Shown here: piece by piece, positions 1 through 5,740 of the stretch
How positions within the stretch are numbered: position 1 is the stretch's first letter
How the letters are laid out: every line of letters begins with the position of its first letter
Assembly: GCA_024639625.1 (NCBI GenBank)
Contig: JAHEIA010000095.1
Location: forward strand, 1-8,901
Reading direction: 5' to 3'
From: Chromatiales bacterium
GTDB lineage: Bacteria; Pseudomonadota; Gammaproteobacteria; Chromatiales; Chromatiaceae
DNA length: 8,901 nt
The notes under the pieces: generated by a model
Told to the model about the DNA's origin: nothing
What the model saw: the letters and a program-made list of their open reading frames with translations, nothing else
Database searches by the model: none
Program-made: the position numbers and the translations under genes

Positions 1-1
1 C

Positions 2-409
2 GCGGTCGCCGGGCGAGGGTTTCGTCGCGAGCTGCTGTCGCAGCTGGACGGGCTCGCCAATCGGGGCTATACGGACGGCTTCCTGCAGCGCCACGAGACG
101 CGGGAATTGCAGAACTATCGGCGCGGGAGTTCAAGCAACGGCAGCCAGATCTTCGTCGGTGCGGTGTTGGGATGTGCCCACGGGTGGGCTGAGGTGGAGG
201 TCAAGAACAAGTTTTCGCTGGGCGACGAGCTGGAGTTGCTGACTCCGGCGGGCAATACCCGTTTTCATCTGCGCGCGATGCTCGATGTGACGGGGGCTCC
301 GCTGCAGGAAGCGCCCGGCGGCGGCTACCGGGTGCGCGTACGGCTGCCCCTGTCGCACACCGAATTCGGTCTATTGACGCGGGTGTTAGAGCCGACCCGC
401 GGATGCTAA
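2..409 (+). CDS. trhP: C-terminal part of U32 family protein TrhP (YegQ), tRNA U34 hydroxylation
   Basis: This is the 3' end of a gene that begins before the window; the frame is open from base 2 to the TAA at 407-409, about 135 codons. The visible part contains RGYTDGFLQRH, then QNYRRG, GWAEVEVKNKFSLGDELEL and a closing APGGGYRVRVRLPL segment. These are the hallmarks of the C-terminal beta-barrel domain of the U32 collagenase-like family in its YegQ/TrhP branch, whose E. coli member is about 450 residues, so roughly two thirds is missing here. TrhP is known to take part, with a prephenate-derived reaction, in 5-hydroxylation of wobble uridine (ho5U34) in tRNA. The catalytic N-terminal barrel cannot be inspected. 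An internal TTG at 107 is not the start, because the conserved sequence continues upstream of it. The stop codon overlaps that of the convergent DUF3549 gene. Confidence 0.92.
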   Translation, partial: AVAGRGFRRELLSQLDGLANRGYTDGFLQRHETRELQNYRRGSSSNGSQIFVGAVLGCAHGWAEVEVKNKFSLGDELELLTPAGNTRFHLRAMLDVTGAPLQEAPGGGYRVRVRLPLSHTEFGLLTRVLEPTRGC

Positions 410-1467
410 CGTGCGGGCTGCAGGCCGGCGAAAAATCCGCCGATGGCCTGCGTCAGGGTCGCGGAGCGTTGCGTGTCGCGCAAGGATTGCAGGATCGGCT
501 CGCGCATCCCCGGTACGAACAACAGGTCGCTGAGGATCTCATCGAATACCGGTTGTCCCTGGTGGTTCACGGCCAACCGTTCCAGGTAGCGCATACGCAG
601 GTCCGGCTCCCAGAGCAGGGTCCAGGCGCGGCTCGAGACGGCGCGCAGGACCTCGGGTTGTTGTGCGCCCTCTTGACGCAGGGCCTGCCGGACCAGGCGC
701 CGCAACGGTCCGCTATCCGGCGCGTGCGAGGCCCCACATATGCAGGCTGCAATGATCGCCGGGTCGCCGCCACCGTTGTCTGCCATCTCGCGTTGTGCGC
801 GGTCGTGCAGCGCATGTGCTATGGCGACGTCGATCGGTTCGTTCTCCAGACACTGACAGAGGGCGATCAGGGGTTGCCCAGGCAATCCGGGGAGCGCCCT
901 GGCGACCGCCTCGCTGTTGCGGTCCTCGCGCAGCCGGACTGCTAGATCGGCGATCCCCTGGAGCGCGAGGAACGGCCATTGGTCCCAGCCGAGTTCGCCG
1001 GTAAAGTATCTGCGCGCATGTGCATAGTGTTGCGAGGGCGGCTGCTGAAGTTCTCTTGCGGCCTTGGCGTGGACCAGCGCCATGCGGTCCGGCCGCGGCC
1101 GGAAACCATAGGTTGTTCCTGCTTCCGCCGGCCCCGGGGCGGCGCTCCGCTGCGCACCGGGCTCGGCAAGTTGCCGCAACAGGTCGTCCCTCGCTTCGAG
1201 CACGAGAAGTCCGAGCTCGTCCAGGGGCAAACGCAGGAACCAAAACTGGGGGTCCGTCTCTTGCCTCTGGTCTTCCACCAGCAGCGCCAGCCAAGCGTGG
1301 CGTTGGAACGGTAGCGGGTACGGGATCAACGCCGCCTCGAACCGCTGCAAATCGGTATCGGTCAGAGGGACTATGCGTCGGCCGAGGTCGAAGGCACGCA
1401 GGCGAAAACCGCCGGCGCGCAGGAGCGCCCCGAGGCTGGAATTTGTCGCAGCGCCGGATTCGCTCAT
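406..1467 (-). CDS. DUF3549 family protein, function unknown
   Basis: A 353-residue protein that I recognise as a DUF3549 member, a gammaproteobacterial family of about 340 residues with no assigned function. Typical segments are FRLRAFDLGRR (21-31), YPLPFQRHAWLALL (50-63), FWFLRLPLDELG (75-86), GFRPRPDRMALVHAKA (121-136) and LALQGIADLAVR (167-178). The C-terminal half is helical, with a repeat-like look. There is no signal peptide or membrane segment, so it should be cytoplasmic. It follows ycgN after 25 bp on the same strand, so the two are probably cotranscribed. Its own ATG has no clear Shine-Dalgarno sequence, which hints at translation coupled to ycgN. The stop (CTA on the plus strand at 406-408) overlaps the TAA of the convergent trhP gene, leaving no room for a terminator between them. 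Confidence 0.85.
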   Translation of the reverse strand: MSESGAATNSSLGALLRAGGFRLRAFDLGRRIVPLTDTDLQRFEAALIPYPLPFQRHAWLALLVEDQRQETDPQFWFLRLPLDELGLLVLEARDDLLRQLAEPGAQRSAAPGPAEAGTTYGFRPRPDRMALVHAKAARELQQPPSQHYAHARRYFTGELGWDQWPFLALQGIADLAVRLREDRNSEAVARALPGLPGQPLIALCQCLENEPIDVAIAHALHDRAQREMADNGGGDPAIIAACICGASHAPDSGPLRRLVRQALRQEGAQQPEVLRAVSSRAWTLLWEPDLRMRYLERLAVNHQGQPVFDEILSDLLFVPGMREPILQSLRDTQRSATLTQAIGGFFAGLQPAR

Positions 1468-1492
1468 CGGATGTTGCGGATGCGGGCCAGGT

Positions 1493-1936
1493 TCAGGTGA
1501 CCCAATCGATCAGGTTGTGTTCCAAGGGCCCGGCTGCGGTTTCCGGGACCACACGACCCAATACCGAGTTTCCCGAGCGGAGCACGCTGGACGGGTCCCC
1601 GGTCAACAGGGGATGCCAGGCGGGCAGGTCGCCGCCTGCCGCGAGCAGCCGGTAGGCGCAGGTAGCCGGGAGCCAGTGGGTTCGGGCGACGATCTCGCTG
1701 GTCAGCTGGACGCAATCGGGCCGCAGCGTAGAGCGCTGCGCATAGTGGCGGCACAATCCGCTCTCCAGGTCGAAGAATCGGCAAGCTACATTGGAAAAGA
1801 AGACCTGACGTGTGTCCGCATCCTCGAGTTTGTGCAAGCAGCATTTACCACAGCCGTCACAAAGTGATTCCCACTGTTCCGGGCTCAGCTGATCGAGAGT
1901 CATCCGTTGCCAGAATGGCAGCCTCTGCCTGGTCAT
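1493..1936 (-). CDS. ycgN: YcgN family cysteine-cluster protein (UPF0260)
   Basis: A 147-residue cytoplasmic protein of the YcgN/UPF0260 family, which belongs to the YkgJ-type group with a proposed zinc- or iron-chelating cluster. The biochemical role is not known. The defining CDGCGKCC motif lies at residues 26-33, and further cysteines at 52, 62, 75 and 93 complete the eight-cysteine pattern. The N-terminal FWQRMTLDQLSPEQWESLCDGCG and the C-terminal LIDWV are family features. Length matches the family (about 150). The ATG is well supported by TTGGAGG placed 7 bases upstream. It is the first gene of a leftward pair with the DUF3549 gene. A possible promoter and operator lie 65-110 bp upstream (see the 2008-2046 entries). 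Confidence 0.93.
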   Translation of the reverse strand: MTRQRLPFWQRMTLDQLSPEQWESLCDGCGKCCLHKLEDADTRQVFFSNVACRFFDLESGLCRHYAQRSTLRPDCVQLTSEIVARTHWLPATCAYRLLAAGGDLPAWHPLLTGDPSSVLRSGNSVLGRVVPETAAGPLEHNLIDWVT

Positions 1937-2007
1937 TATTTAGCCTCCAATTATTGCAGGTTTTTCGCGATCCTCGGCAGCATTCGCCGCTAAGCCTGTG
2001 TCGCGCA

Positions 2008-2013
2008 ATGATA
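2008..2013 (-). promoter_or_regulatory. Possible -10 box of the ycgN promoter
   Basis: On the minus strand this reads TATCAT, five of six matches to TATAAT. It lies about 70 bp before the ycgN ATG. No good -35 hexamer is found at 16-18 bp, so the promoter would need an activator or is wrongly placed. The adjacent inverted repeat (2013-2046) would cover positions from about -10 to -45. Confidence 0.25.
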
Positions 2014-2046
2014 TTGCAGTGCACACCCCTGATCTGCACCTGCAAT
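2013..2046. promoter_or_regulatory. Imperfect inverted repeat, operator candidate for ycgN
   Basis: The left arm ATTGCAGTGCA (2013-2023) is complementary to the right arm TGCACCTGCAAT (2035-2046) except for one extra C. The arms are separated by 11 bases, so their centres are about two helical turns apart, which suits a dimeric DNA-binding protein. It overlaps the possible ycgN promoter. The identity of any binding protein is unknown. Confidence 0.35.
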
Positions 2047-2064
2047 CGCCGCCTGCGCAGCGCC

Positions 2065-2080
2065 CTAGGGAAATCCCTAG
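2065..2080. promoter_or_regulatory. 16-bp palindrome CTAGGGAAATCCCTAG, operator candidate
   Basis: Two perfect 7-bp arms (CTAGGGA and TCCCTAG) flank a 2-bp centre. The compact symmetry and AT core resemble a repressor operator more than a terminator, as no T-run follows on either strand. It sits about 130 bp upstream of ycgN and 690 bp upstream of the GTPase operon, next to an AT-rich stretch. The cognate regulator is unknown. Confidence 0.4.
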
Positions 2081-2097
2081 CGTCTGCCGATTATTAG

Positions 2098-2110
2098 TAA
2101 CTGATTGATT
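2098..2110 (-). promoter_or_regulatory. IHF-type binding site
   Basis: On the minus strand AATCAATCAGTTA fits every specified position of the IHF consensus WATCAANNNNTTR. It lies in the most AT-rich part of the gap, between the 16-bp palindrome and the DnaA-box-like cluster. A match to so short and degenerate a consensus can occur by chance in AT-rich DNA. Confidence 0.4.
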
Positions 2111-2197
2111 TCTTTCCGCTAATTACCGGTTGTCCAAAAAATGAACGATTTGTTTCAGGGTCCACGAGAAAGCGGCTTTCGCACTAGTTTCACGGCA

Positions 2198-2232
2198 TAT
2201 TCCACAGAGATATCCACAGCCTGTGTGGAGAA
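2198..2232. promoter_or_regulatory. Cluster of three DnaA-box-like 9-mers
   Basis: Relative to TTATCCACA there is ATATCCACA at 2210-2218 on the plus strand (8 of 9), TTCTCCACA at 2224-2232 on the minus strand (8 of 9) and TATTCCACA at 2198-2206 on the plus strand (7 of 9). The two better boxes are inverted, with five bases between them. The same bases can be read as an inverted repeat (TCCACA, five bases, TGTGGA), so another dimeric regulator is an equally open reading. Confidence 0.35.
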
Positions 2233-2235
2233 ATT

Positions 2236-2258
2236 GGTCCCCTGGCAGGCACGGGACC
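2236..2258. repeat. Inverted repeat GGTCCC-N11-GGGACC
   Basis: Perfect 6-bp arms at 2236-2241 and 2253-2258 separated by 11 bases. It lies just downstream (in the leftward sense) of the extended -10 element at 2266-2274, so it would fall at the 5' end of any leftward transcript. It could be an operator or an RNA hairpin; no T-run follows. Confidence 0.35.
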
Positions 2259-2265
2259 TGCGCCG

Positions 2266-2274
2266 ATTGTAGCA
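2266..2274 (-). promoter_or_regulatory. Extended -10 element of a possible leftward promoter
   Basis: The minus strand reads TGCTACAAT: a TG extension and a hexamer TACAAT with five of six consensus matches. The best -35 (CGGACG, 16-bp spacer) is poor, as is common for extended -10 promoters. A transcript would run through the DnaA-like boxes toward ycgN, about 330 bases away, or could be a small RNA. Confidence 0.3.
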
Positions 2275-2306
2275 TCGTCGGCGGCGCGTCCGATTTCGTC
2301 CTTCCC

Positions 2307-2328
2307 GGCCTCCCCCGCGGGAGGCCGT
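2307..2328. repeat. Perfect 9-bp GC hairpin with 4-base loop
   Basis: CGGCCTCCC (2307-2315) pairs with GGGAGGCCG (2320-2328) around the loop CCGC. It would be a very stable hairpin in RNA from either strand. No T-run follows on either side, so it is not a standard intrinsic terminator. Its role is unknown. Confidence 0.5.
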
Positions 2329-2397
2329 CCCGGGCGTCTGGGTTGCGCCTGGTGGGGATTTTCCTTACCTTTGCGAACAGGCATCTTACTCTCATTC

Positions 2398-2413
2398 GCG
2401 TTGCGCCCAACGC
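2398..2413. repeat. Perfect 6-bp hairpin GCGTTG-CGCC-CAACGC
   Basis: The arms at 2398-2403 and 2408-2413 flank a 4-base loop. No T-run follows. It may be a small structured element or coincidence in GC-rich DNA. Confidence 0.3.
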
Positions 2414-2765
2414 AAGACGGCACAGAAGCGCCGCGGCACGATTGCGCGTGCAGCCAATGGCCGCTCCGTCGCAGGCAGAATACGCGGATTGCCGCCTACG
2501 ATCGGAGGCCCGGTGATGGCTGGAAACCCGGCTGGTCGACATCCTGCAGCGGCCGCGGGCCGACACAGGGTTGCTTCAGGTCCCGATCGTCCGCCTGTCG
2601 TCGCTCCGCCCACACCGGCTCCGCAGCGCAATGGAACAAAGCGAACCAGGCGGCCGCCAGTCGAAGGGCGGGCGGAGGGGCGATGGGCAAACCGCCACGG
2701 CGGAGCCTCTCGGCGATATGCACACGGCGCTGCCGTTAACGTAGCGGATTGAACCTGCCCAAACC

Positions 2766-4256
2766 ATGCAAGCGAACTTCGCCCTGAGGCTCCTCACAGC
2801 GCTGGCGCTGATACTGGTGCTGTTGCTGGTGATGGCTGTCGGGCTCTGGGTGACGCAGACGGCTTTTACCGTATGGGACCAGCTGCAGGACGCCCCGGTA
2901 TGGTTTTTCTACGCGTACATCGGCGGCTTCCTGCTGTTCGGTTTGGCGGGGGCTTGGCTGGTCTGGCTGCTGCTCAGGCCGCCGCGCAGCCCCAGCGCCC
3001 TGCCAGCGGAACCGGTGGCGCCCCCGAGTCGGGAGGAGATCGAGCAGCGTCTGGACCACGCGGCACAACGAGGCCTGCCGGTCGCGGCGGCGCAGCGGGA
3101 ACTGGTCGAGCTGAGCGAACGCAAACAGGCGGGGAGGATCTACGTGAGCCTCTTCGGCGAGATCAGTAGCGGCAAATCCTCCCTGATCCGTGCGCTCTTG
3201 CCCGGGGCGGAGGCCCAGATCGACGTACGCGGCGGCACGACCCGGGAGGTGCGCCAGTACCGTTGGCGCAGCCCTGCGGGAGACGAATTGGTGCTGCTCG
3301 ATATGCCGGGAACCAACGAGGCGTCCGGTGGGCTGGACGCCTTGGTCCGTGACGAGGCCATGCGCTCCCATCTGGTGATCTATGTCTGCGACGGCGATCT
3401 TACGCGCAGTCAATTCCAGGAACTGGCCCAGCTGTTGCCGCTCGGAAAACCTTGCATCCTGGCTTTGAATAAGATGGATCGCTACTCCGATGGAGAGCTC
3501 GACGCCGTCAAGCGGCGGATCCGCGAACGCCTGGCGTCGCTCGGCGCGGTAGACGTCGTGGCCATCAGCGCCGGGGGCCGCGAAGAGGTGGTGCGCAGAC
3601 TGCCCGACGGATCGGAGGAGGTCGTCACCCGAGAACGGCCCGCACGCGTCGCGGAGCTCCAAGAGCGGATCCAGTATCACTTGGACGAAAGTCCAGTAGT
3701 TATGGAGCAGCTGCGCGATAGCGCGGTGTTCCTGCTGGCGGCGCGTCACCTGGACAGCGCCGAGGAGGCACACCGGCAGGAGAAATCCATCGAATTGGTG
3801 AACCGGTATTCAAGACGCGCGGTGGTCGGCGCGATGGCGGCGGTCACCCCCGGTTCCGACCTGCTGATCCAGGGCTTCCTTGCGGTCAACATGATCAAGG
3901 AACTGGGGGCGCTGCACGAGGTGTCGATTCGTAAAGTGGATATCGATCTGCTGCTGGAGCTGATCCAGAAACAGGTGGGACGCACCACCCCACTCATGCT
4001 GGCGATTGCGGGGAACGCATGCAAGGCGTTTCCCGGTGCCGGAACCCTGGCCGGCGGCCTCATGCACGCGGTAGCCTACGGCATGATCTTCGATACCCTG
4101 GGCCGTTCCGTTGCGGCGAGCCTGGCGAGTCGCGGAGCCCTGCGTCCGGCGCAGACTGCACAAGCATTCAAGGAGAATCTAGGTGAAGATCTCGAAACGT
4201 CTGCGCGGCGTTTTGTCAGACTTGCCTTGGCGCAAAAATCACAGCGCGACAGCTGA
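2766..4256 (+). CDS. Membrane-anchored GTPase with DUF697/YcjF-like C-terminal region
   Basis: A 496-residue P-loop GTPase of unknown cellular role. Two hydrophobic segments near the N-terminus (about 8-30 and 46-70) should anchor it in the inner membrane, followed by a proline-rich linker and a helical stretch. The G domain (about 124-270) has every motif: G1 GEISSGKSS (131-139), G2 threonines at 158-159, G3 DMPG (179-182), G4 NKMD (235-238) and G5 SA (268-269). A charged insert follows (271-292), then a C-terminal hydrophobic region (about 350-450) resembling DUF697. The G1 form GxxSSGKSS is shared with dynamin- and septin-like relatives, but no dynamin stalk is recognisable. The ATG at 2766 is the first start after an in-frame TAG; its ribosome binding site is weak. 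It is the first gene of an operon with a paralogous GTPase, which overlaps its last 24 codons, and a lipoprotein. Confidence 0.88.
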   Translation: MQANFALRLLTALALILVLLLVMAVGLWVTQTAFTVWDQLQDAPVWFFYAYIGGFLLFGLAGAWLVWLLLRPPRSPSALPAEPVAPPSREEIEQRLDHAAQRGLPVAAAQRELVELSERKQAGRIYVSLFGEISSGKSSLIRALLPGAEAQIDVRGGTTREVRQYRWRSPAGDELVLLDMPGTNEASGGLDALVRDEAMRSHLVIYVCDGDLTRSQFQELAQLLPLGKPCILALNKMDRYSDGELDAVKRRIRERLASLGAVDVVAISAGGREEVVRRLPDGSEEVVTRERPARVAELQERIQYHLDESPVVMEQLRDSAVFLLAARHLDSAEEAHRQEKSIELVNRYSRRAVVGAMAAVTPGSDLLIQGFLAVNMIKELGALHEVSIRKVDIDLLLELIQKQVGRTTPLMLAIAGNACKAFPGAGTLAGGLMHAVAYGMIFDTLGRSVAASLASRGALRPAQTAQAFKENLGEDLETSARRFVRLALAQKSQRDS

Positions 4257-5730
4257 GCCGGAGGGCGGCAAGTCTCTCCGGCGCTCCCGGGAAAGCCTGC
4301 GCGAGCTTTGGTCCGGGTTGTCCGGGCGCAAGAGACAGGATCCGTCGCTGCATGCGGAGGTTGGCGATCGCCTCGAACGCGCGCGTGAGCGTCTCCGCAA
4401 TGTCTGGTCCGATCGGCCATGGCGCAAAGGGTCCGGAACCCCCGATGCCCCGGGGGGTGACGATCACCTCGGGCTTGCCCAGGAGAGCCTGCGCGAGCTG
4501 CTGCGGGATGATCGGGTACCGCCAGAGGTACGCGAGTCCCTGCTCGAAGACTACGCGCAGGTGCAGGCCATGCTGGACAAACTCGAGCACGGCCATATCC
4601 ACATCGCGGTCTTCGGTCGCGTCAGCGTCGGTAAGTCGGCGACCTTGAACGCCCTGCTTGGCGAGTCGCGCTTTCGCACCAGCCCTCTGCACGGCGAGAC
4701 CCGGAGCACCCAGATCGGCGCCTGGGAGGAATTCGAGAGCGGCGGTGTGTTTCTCATCGACACCCCTGGGATCAACGAGGTGGACGGCGAACAGCGGGAG
4801 CGCATGGCGCACGAGGTCGCCGCGCGGTCGGACCTGGTGCTGTTCATCGTCGATGGAGATCTCACGGAGAGTGAGCTCAGCGCCCTGCGCATCCTGGCAG
4901 AGCAGCAGCGACCCCTGCTGCTGGTGCTCAACAAGAGCGACCGTTACGCTCAGGCCGACCTGGAACTGCTGTTGCAGGTCCTGCGGCGACGTTGCAGCGG
5001 ATTGCTCGATCCGGGGAATATTTTGCCCATCAGCGCCGACCCGCCGCAGCGTACCGTGATCCTGGTGGACGAACAGGGCAATGAGACCGAGGCCACGCGC
5101 GAGCAACCACCTCAGGTCCAGGCGCTCAAAGATCGTTTGTGGCAGATCCTCGAAGCTGAAGGTATGACCCTTGCGGCTCTCAATGCCACCCTGTTCGCCG
5201 GTGGCCTCAGCGAGCAGGTCAGTCAGCGCATACTGGAGATCAAGCGGGACCTCGGGCAGCGGGTGATCCGCACCTATTGTGTCGCCAAGGGGGTAGCTGT
5301 CGCCATCAACCCGGTGCCGGTGGCCGACTTGTTTGCCGCAGCGGTGATTGACATGGGCATGATCGTGCACCTCTCCAGATTCTACGGATTGCCGCTCTCA
5401 CGCGCCGAGGCCGGCGGGCTGGTGCGTACCATCGCGGGGCAGATTGCCCTGCTGATGGGCACCGTATGGGGCGTGCACTTCCTTTCCGCCGCCCTCAAAC
5501 TGGGTTCCGGTGGGCTGTCGACACTCGCCACCGCAGGGGCTCAAGGTGCGGTCGCCTACTATAGTACCTACGTGGTGGGGCAGGCGGCGGAGCGTTACCT
5601 CGCCCAAGGCAAGTCCTGGGGCGAGGCGGGCCCCAAGCAGGTGGTGCGCGACATCCTGGACGGCTTGGACCGGGATTCGATATTGACCCAGGCGAAGGCG
5701 GACATCCGGGCGCGCCTGCGCGCGACCTGA
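4183..5730 (+). CDS. Second GTPase with N-terminal 32-residue repeats and DUF697 region
   Basis: A 515-residue GTPase, paralogous to the preceding one but without N-terminal membrane segments. Its first ~110 residues form three full units and one partial unit of a diverged 32-residue repeat rich in LR and WRK motifs. The G domain carries G1 GRVSVGKSA (145-153), G2 T173, G3 DTPG (193-196), G4 NKSD (250-253) and G5 ISA (283-285). A charged insert (286-308) is shared with its neighbour. The C-terminal part (about 360-475) is a DUF697-like hydrophobic region beginning with NPVPVADLFAAAVIDMG, likely to associate with membrane. The GTG start at 4183 is chosen because AAGGAG stands 7 bases before it and because the first repeat unit begins at residue 5. 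The gene overlaps its predecessor by 74 bp, implying coupled translation. The cellular role is unknown; ribosome or envelope functions are possible for this class. Confidence 0.88.
   Translation: MKISKRLRGVLSDLPWRKNHSATAEPEGGKSLRRSRESLRELWSGLSGRKRQDPSLHAEVGDRLERARERLRNVWSDRPWRKGSGTPDAPGGDDHLGLAQESLRELLRDDRVPPEVRESLLEDYAQVQAMLDKLEHGHIHIAVFGRVSVGKSATLNALLGESRFRTSPLHGETRSTQIGAWEEFESGGVFLIDTPGINEVDGEQRERMAHEVAARSDLVLFIVDGDLTESELSALRILAEQQRPLLLVLNKSDRYAQADLELLLQVLRRRCSGLLDPGNILPISADPPQRTVILVDEQGNETEATREQPPQVQALKDRLWQILEAEGMTLAALNATLFAGGLSEQVSQRILEIKRDLGQRVIRTYCVAKGVAVAINPVPVADLFAAAVIDMGMIVHLSRFYGLPLSRAEAGGLVRTIAGQIALLMGTVWGVHFLSAALKLGSGGLSTLATAGAQGAVAYYSTYVVGQAAERYLAQGKSWGEAGPKQVVRDILDGLDRDSILTQAKADIRARLRAT
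4195..4512 (+). repeat. Diverged 96-bp (32-residue) tandem repeat, 3 units plus a partial fourth
   Basis: Units start at 4195, 4291, 4387 and 4483, exactly 96 bp apart without insertions. In protein the LR pairs fall at residues 7-8, 39-40, 71-72 and 103-104. The core aligns as RLRGVLSDLPWRK, SLRELWSGLSGRK, RLRNVWSDRPWRK and SLRELLRDD. The unit ends also align (L32, L64, L96 and the residues after them). The cores look like short basic amphipathic helices, which could bind membrane, nucleic acid or a partner; this is inference. The units are well diverged at the DNA level, so the duplication is old. Confidence 0.8.
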
Positions 5731-5740
5731 GGAGGGCACA

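Larger units (their letters stand above)
1937..2765. other. 829-bp intergenic region with dense symmetrical motifs, no convincing gene
   Basis: The region separates the leftward ycgN promoter from the rightward GTPase operon. Open frames occur on both strands, but their products are arginine/proline-rich or lack family resemblance, and third codon positions are less GC-biased than in the flanking genes. I see no tRNA, and none of the common structured RNAs (tmRNA, RNase P RNA, 6S) is recognisable. The left part (2084-2150) is AT-rich for this genome. Listed separately are an imperfect inverted repeat, a 16-bp palindrome, an IHF-type site, DnaA-box-like 9-mers, a leftward extended -10 box and three hairpins. 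From 2414 to 2765 I see only GC-rich sequence without a clear signal. No strong promoter for the GTPase operon could be identified. Confidence 0.7.

Noticed and set aside
2065..2080. Reading the 16-bp palindrome as an intrinsic terminator
   Set aside because: No T-run follows on either strand and no gene ends nearby.
2141..2272. Rightward 43-codon frame beginning MNDLFQGPRESG and ending ARDLRRL
   Set aside because: No ribosome binding site, no recognised homologue, and it contains the DnaA-box-like cluster. It cannot be told from chance.
2123..2566. Leftward 147-codon open frame in the intergenic gap
   Set aside because: The product is arginine- and cysteine-rich with no family resemblance, crosses the hairpins and DnaA-like boxes, and its start lacks a ribosome binding site. 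Only a weak TetR-like hint in another frame is noted.
2516..2752. Rightward 78-codon frame with a good GGAGG seven bases before ATG, just ahead of the first GTPase
   Set aside because: Despite the Shine-Dalgarno, the product is low-complexity Pro/Arg/Gly/Ala and its third codon positions are clearly less GC-rich than in the neighbours, so it is probably not translated.
2736..3773. Long leftward open frame (345 codons) opposite the first GTPase
   Set aside because: Antisense shadow caused by GC-rich codon usage of the real gene.
4216..5370. Long leftward open frame (384 codons) opposite the second GTPase
   Set aside because: It is the antisense shadow of a gene with intact G motifs and strong codon bias; the product has no domain logic.
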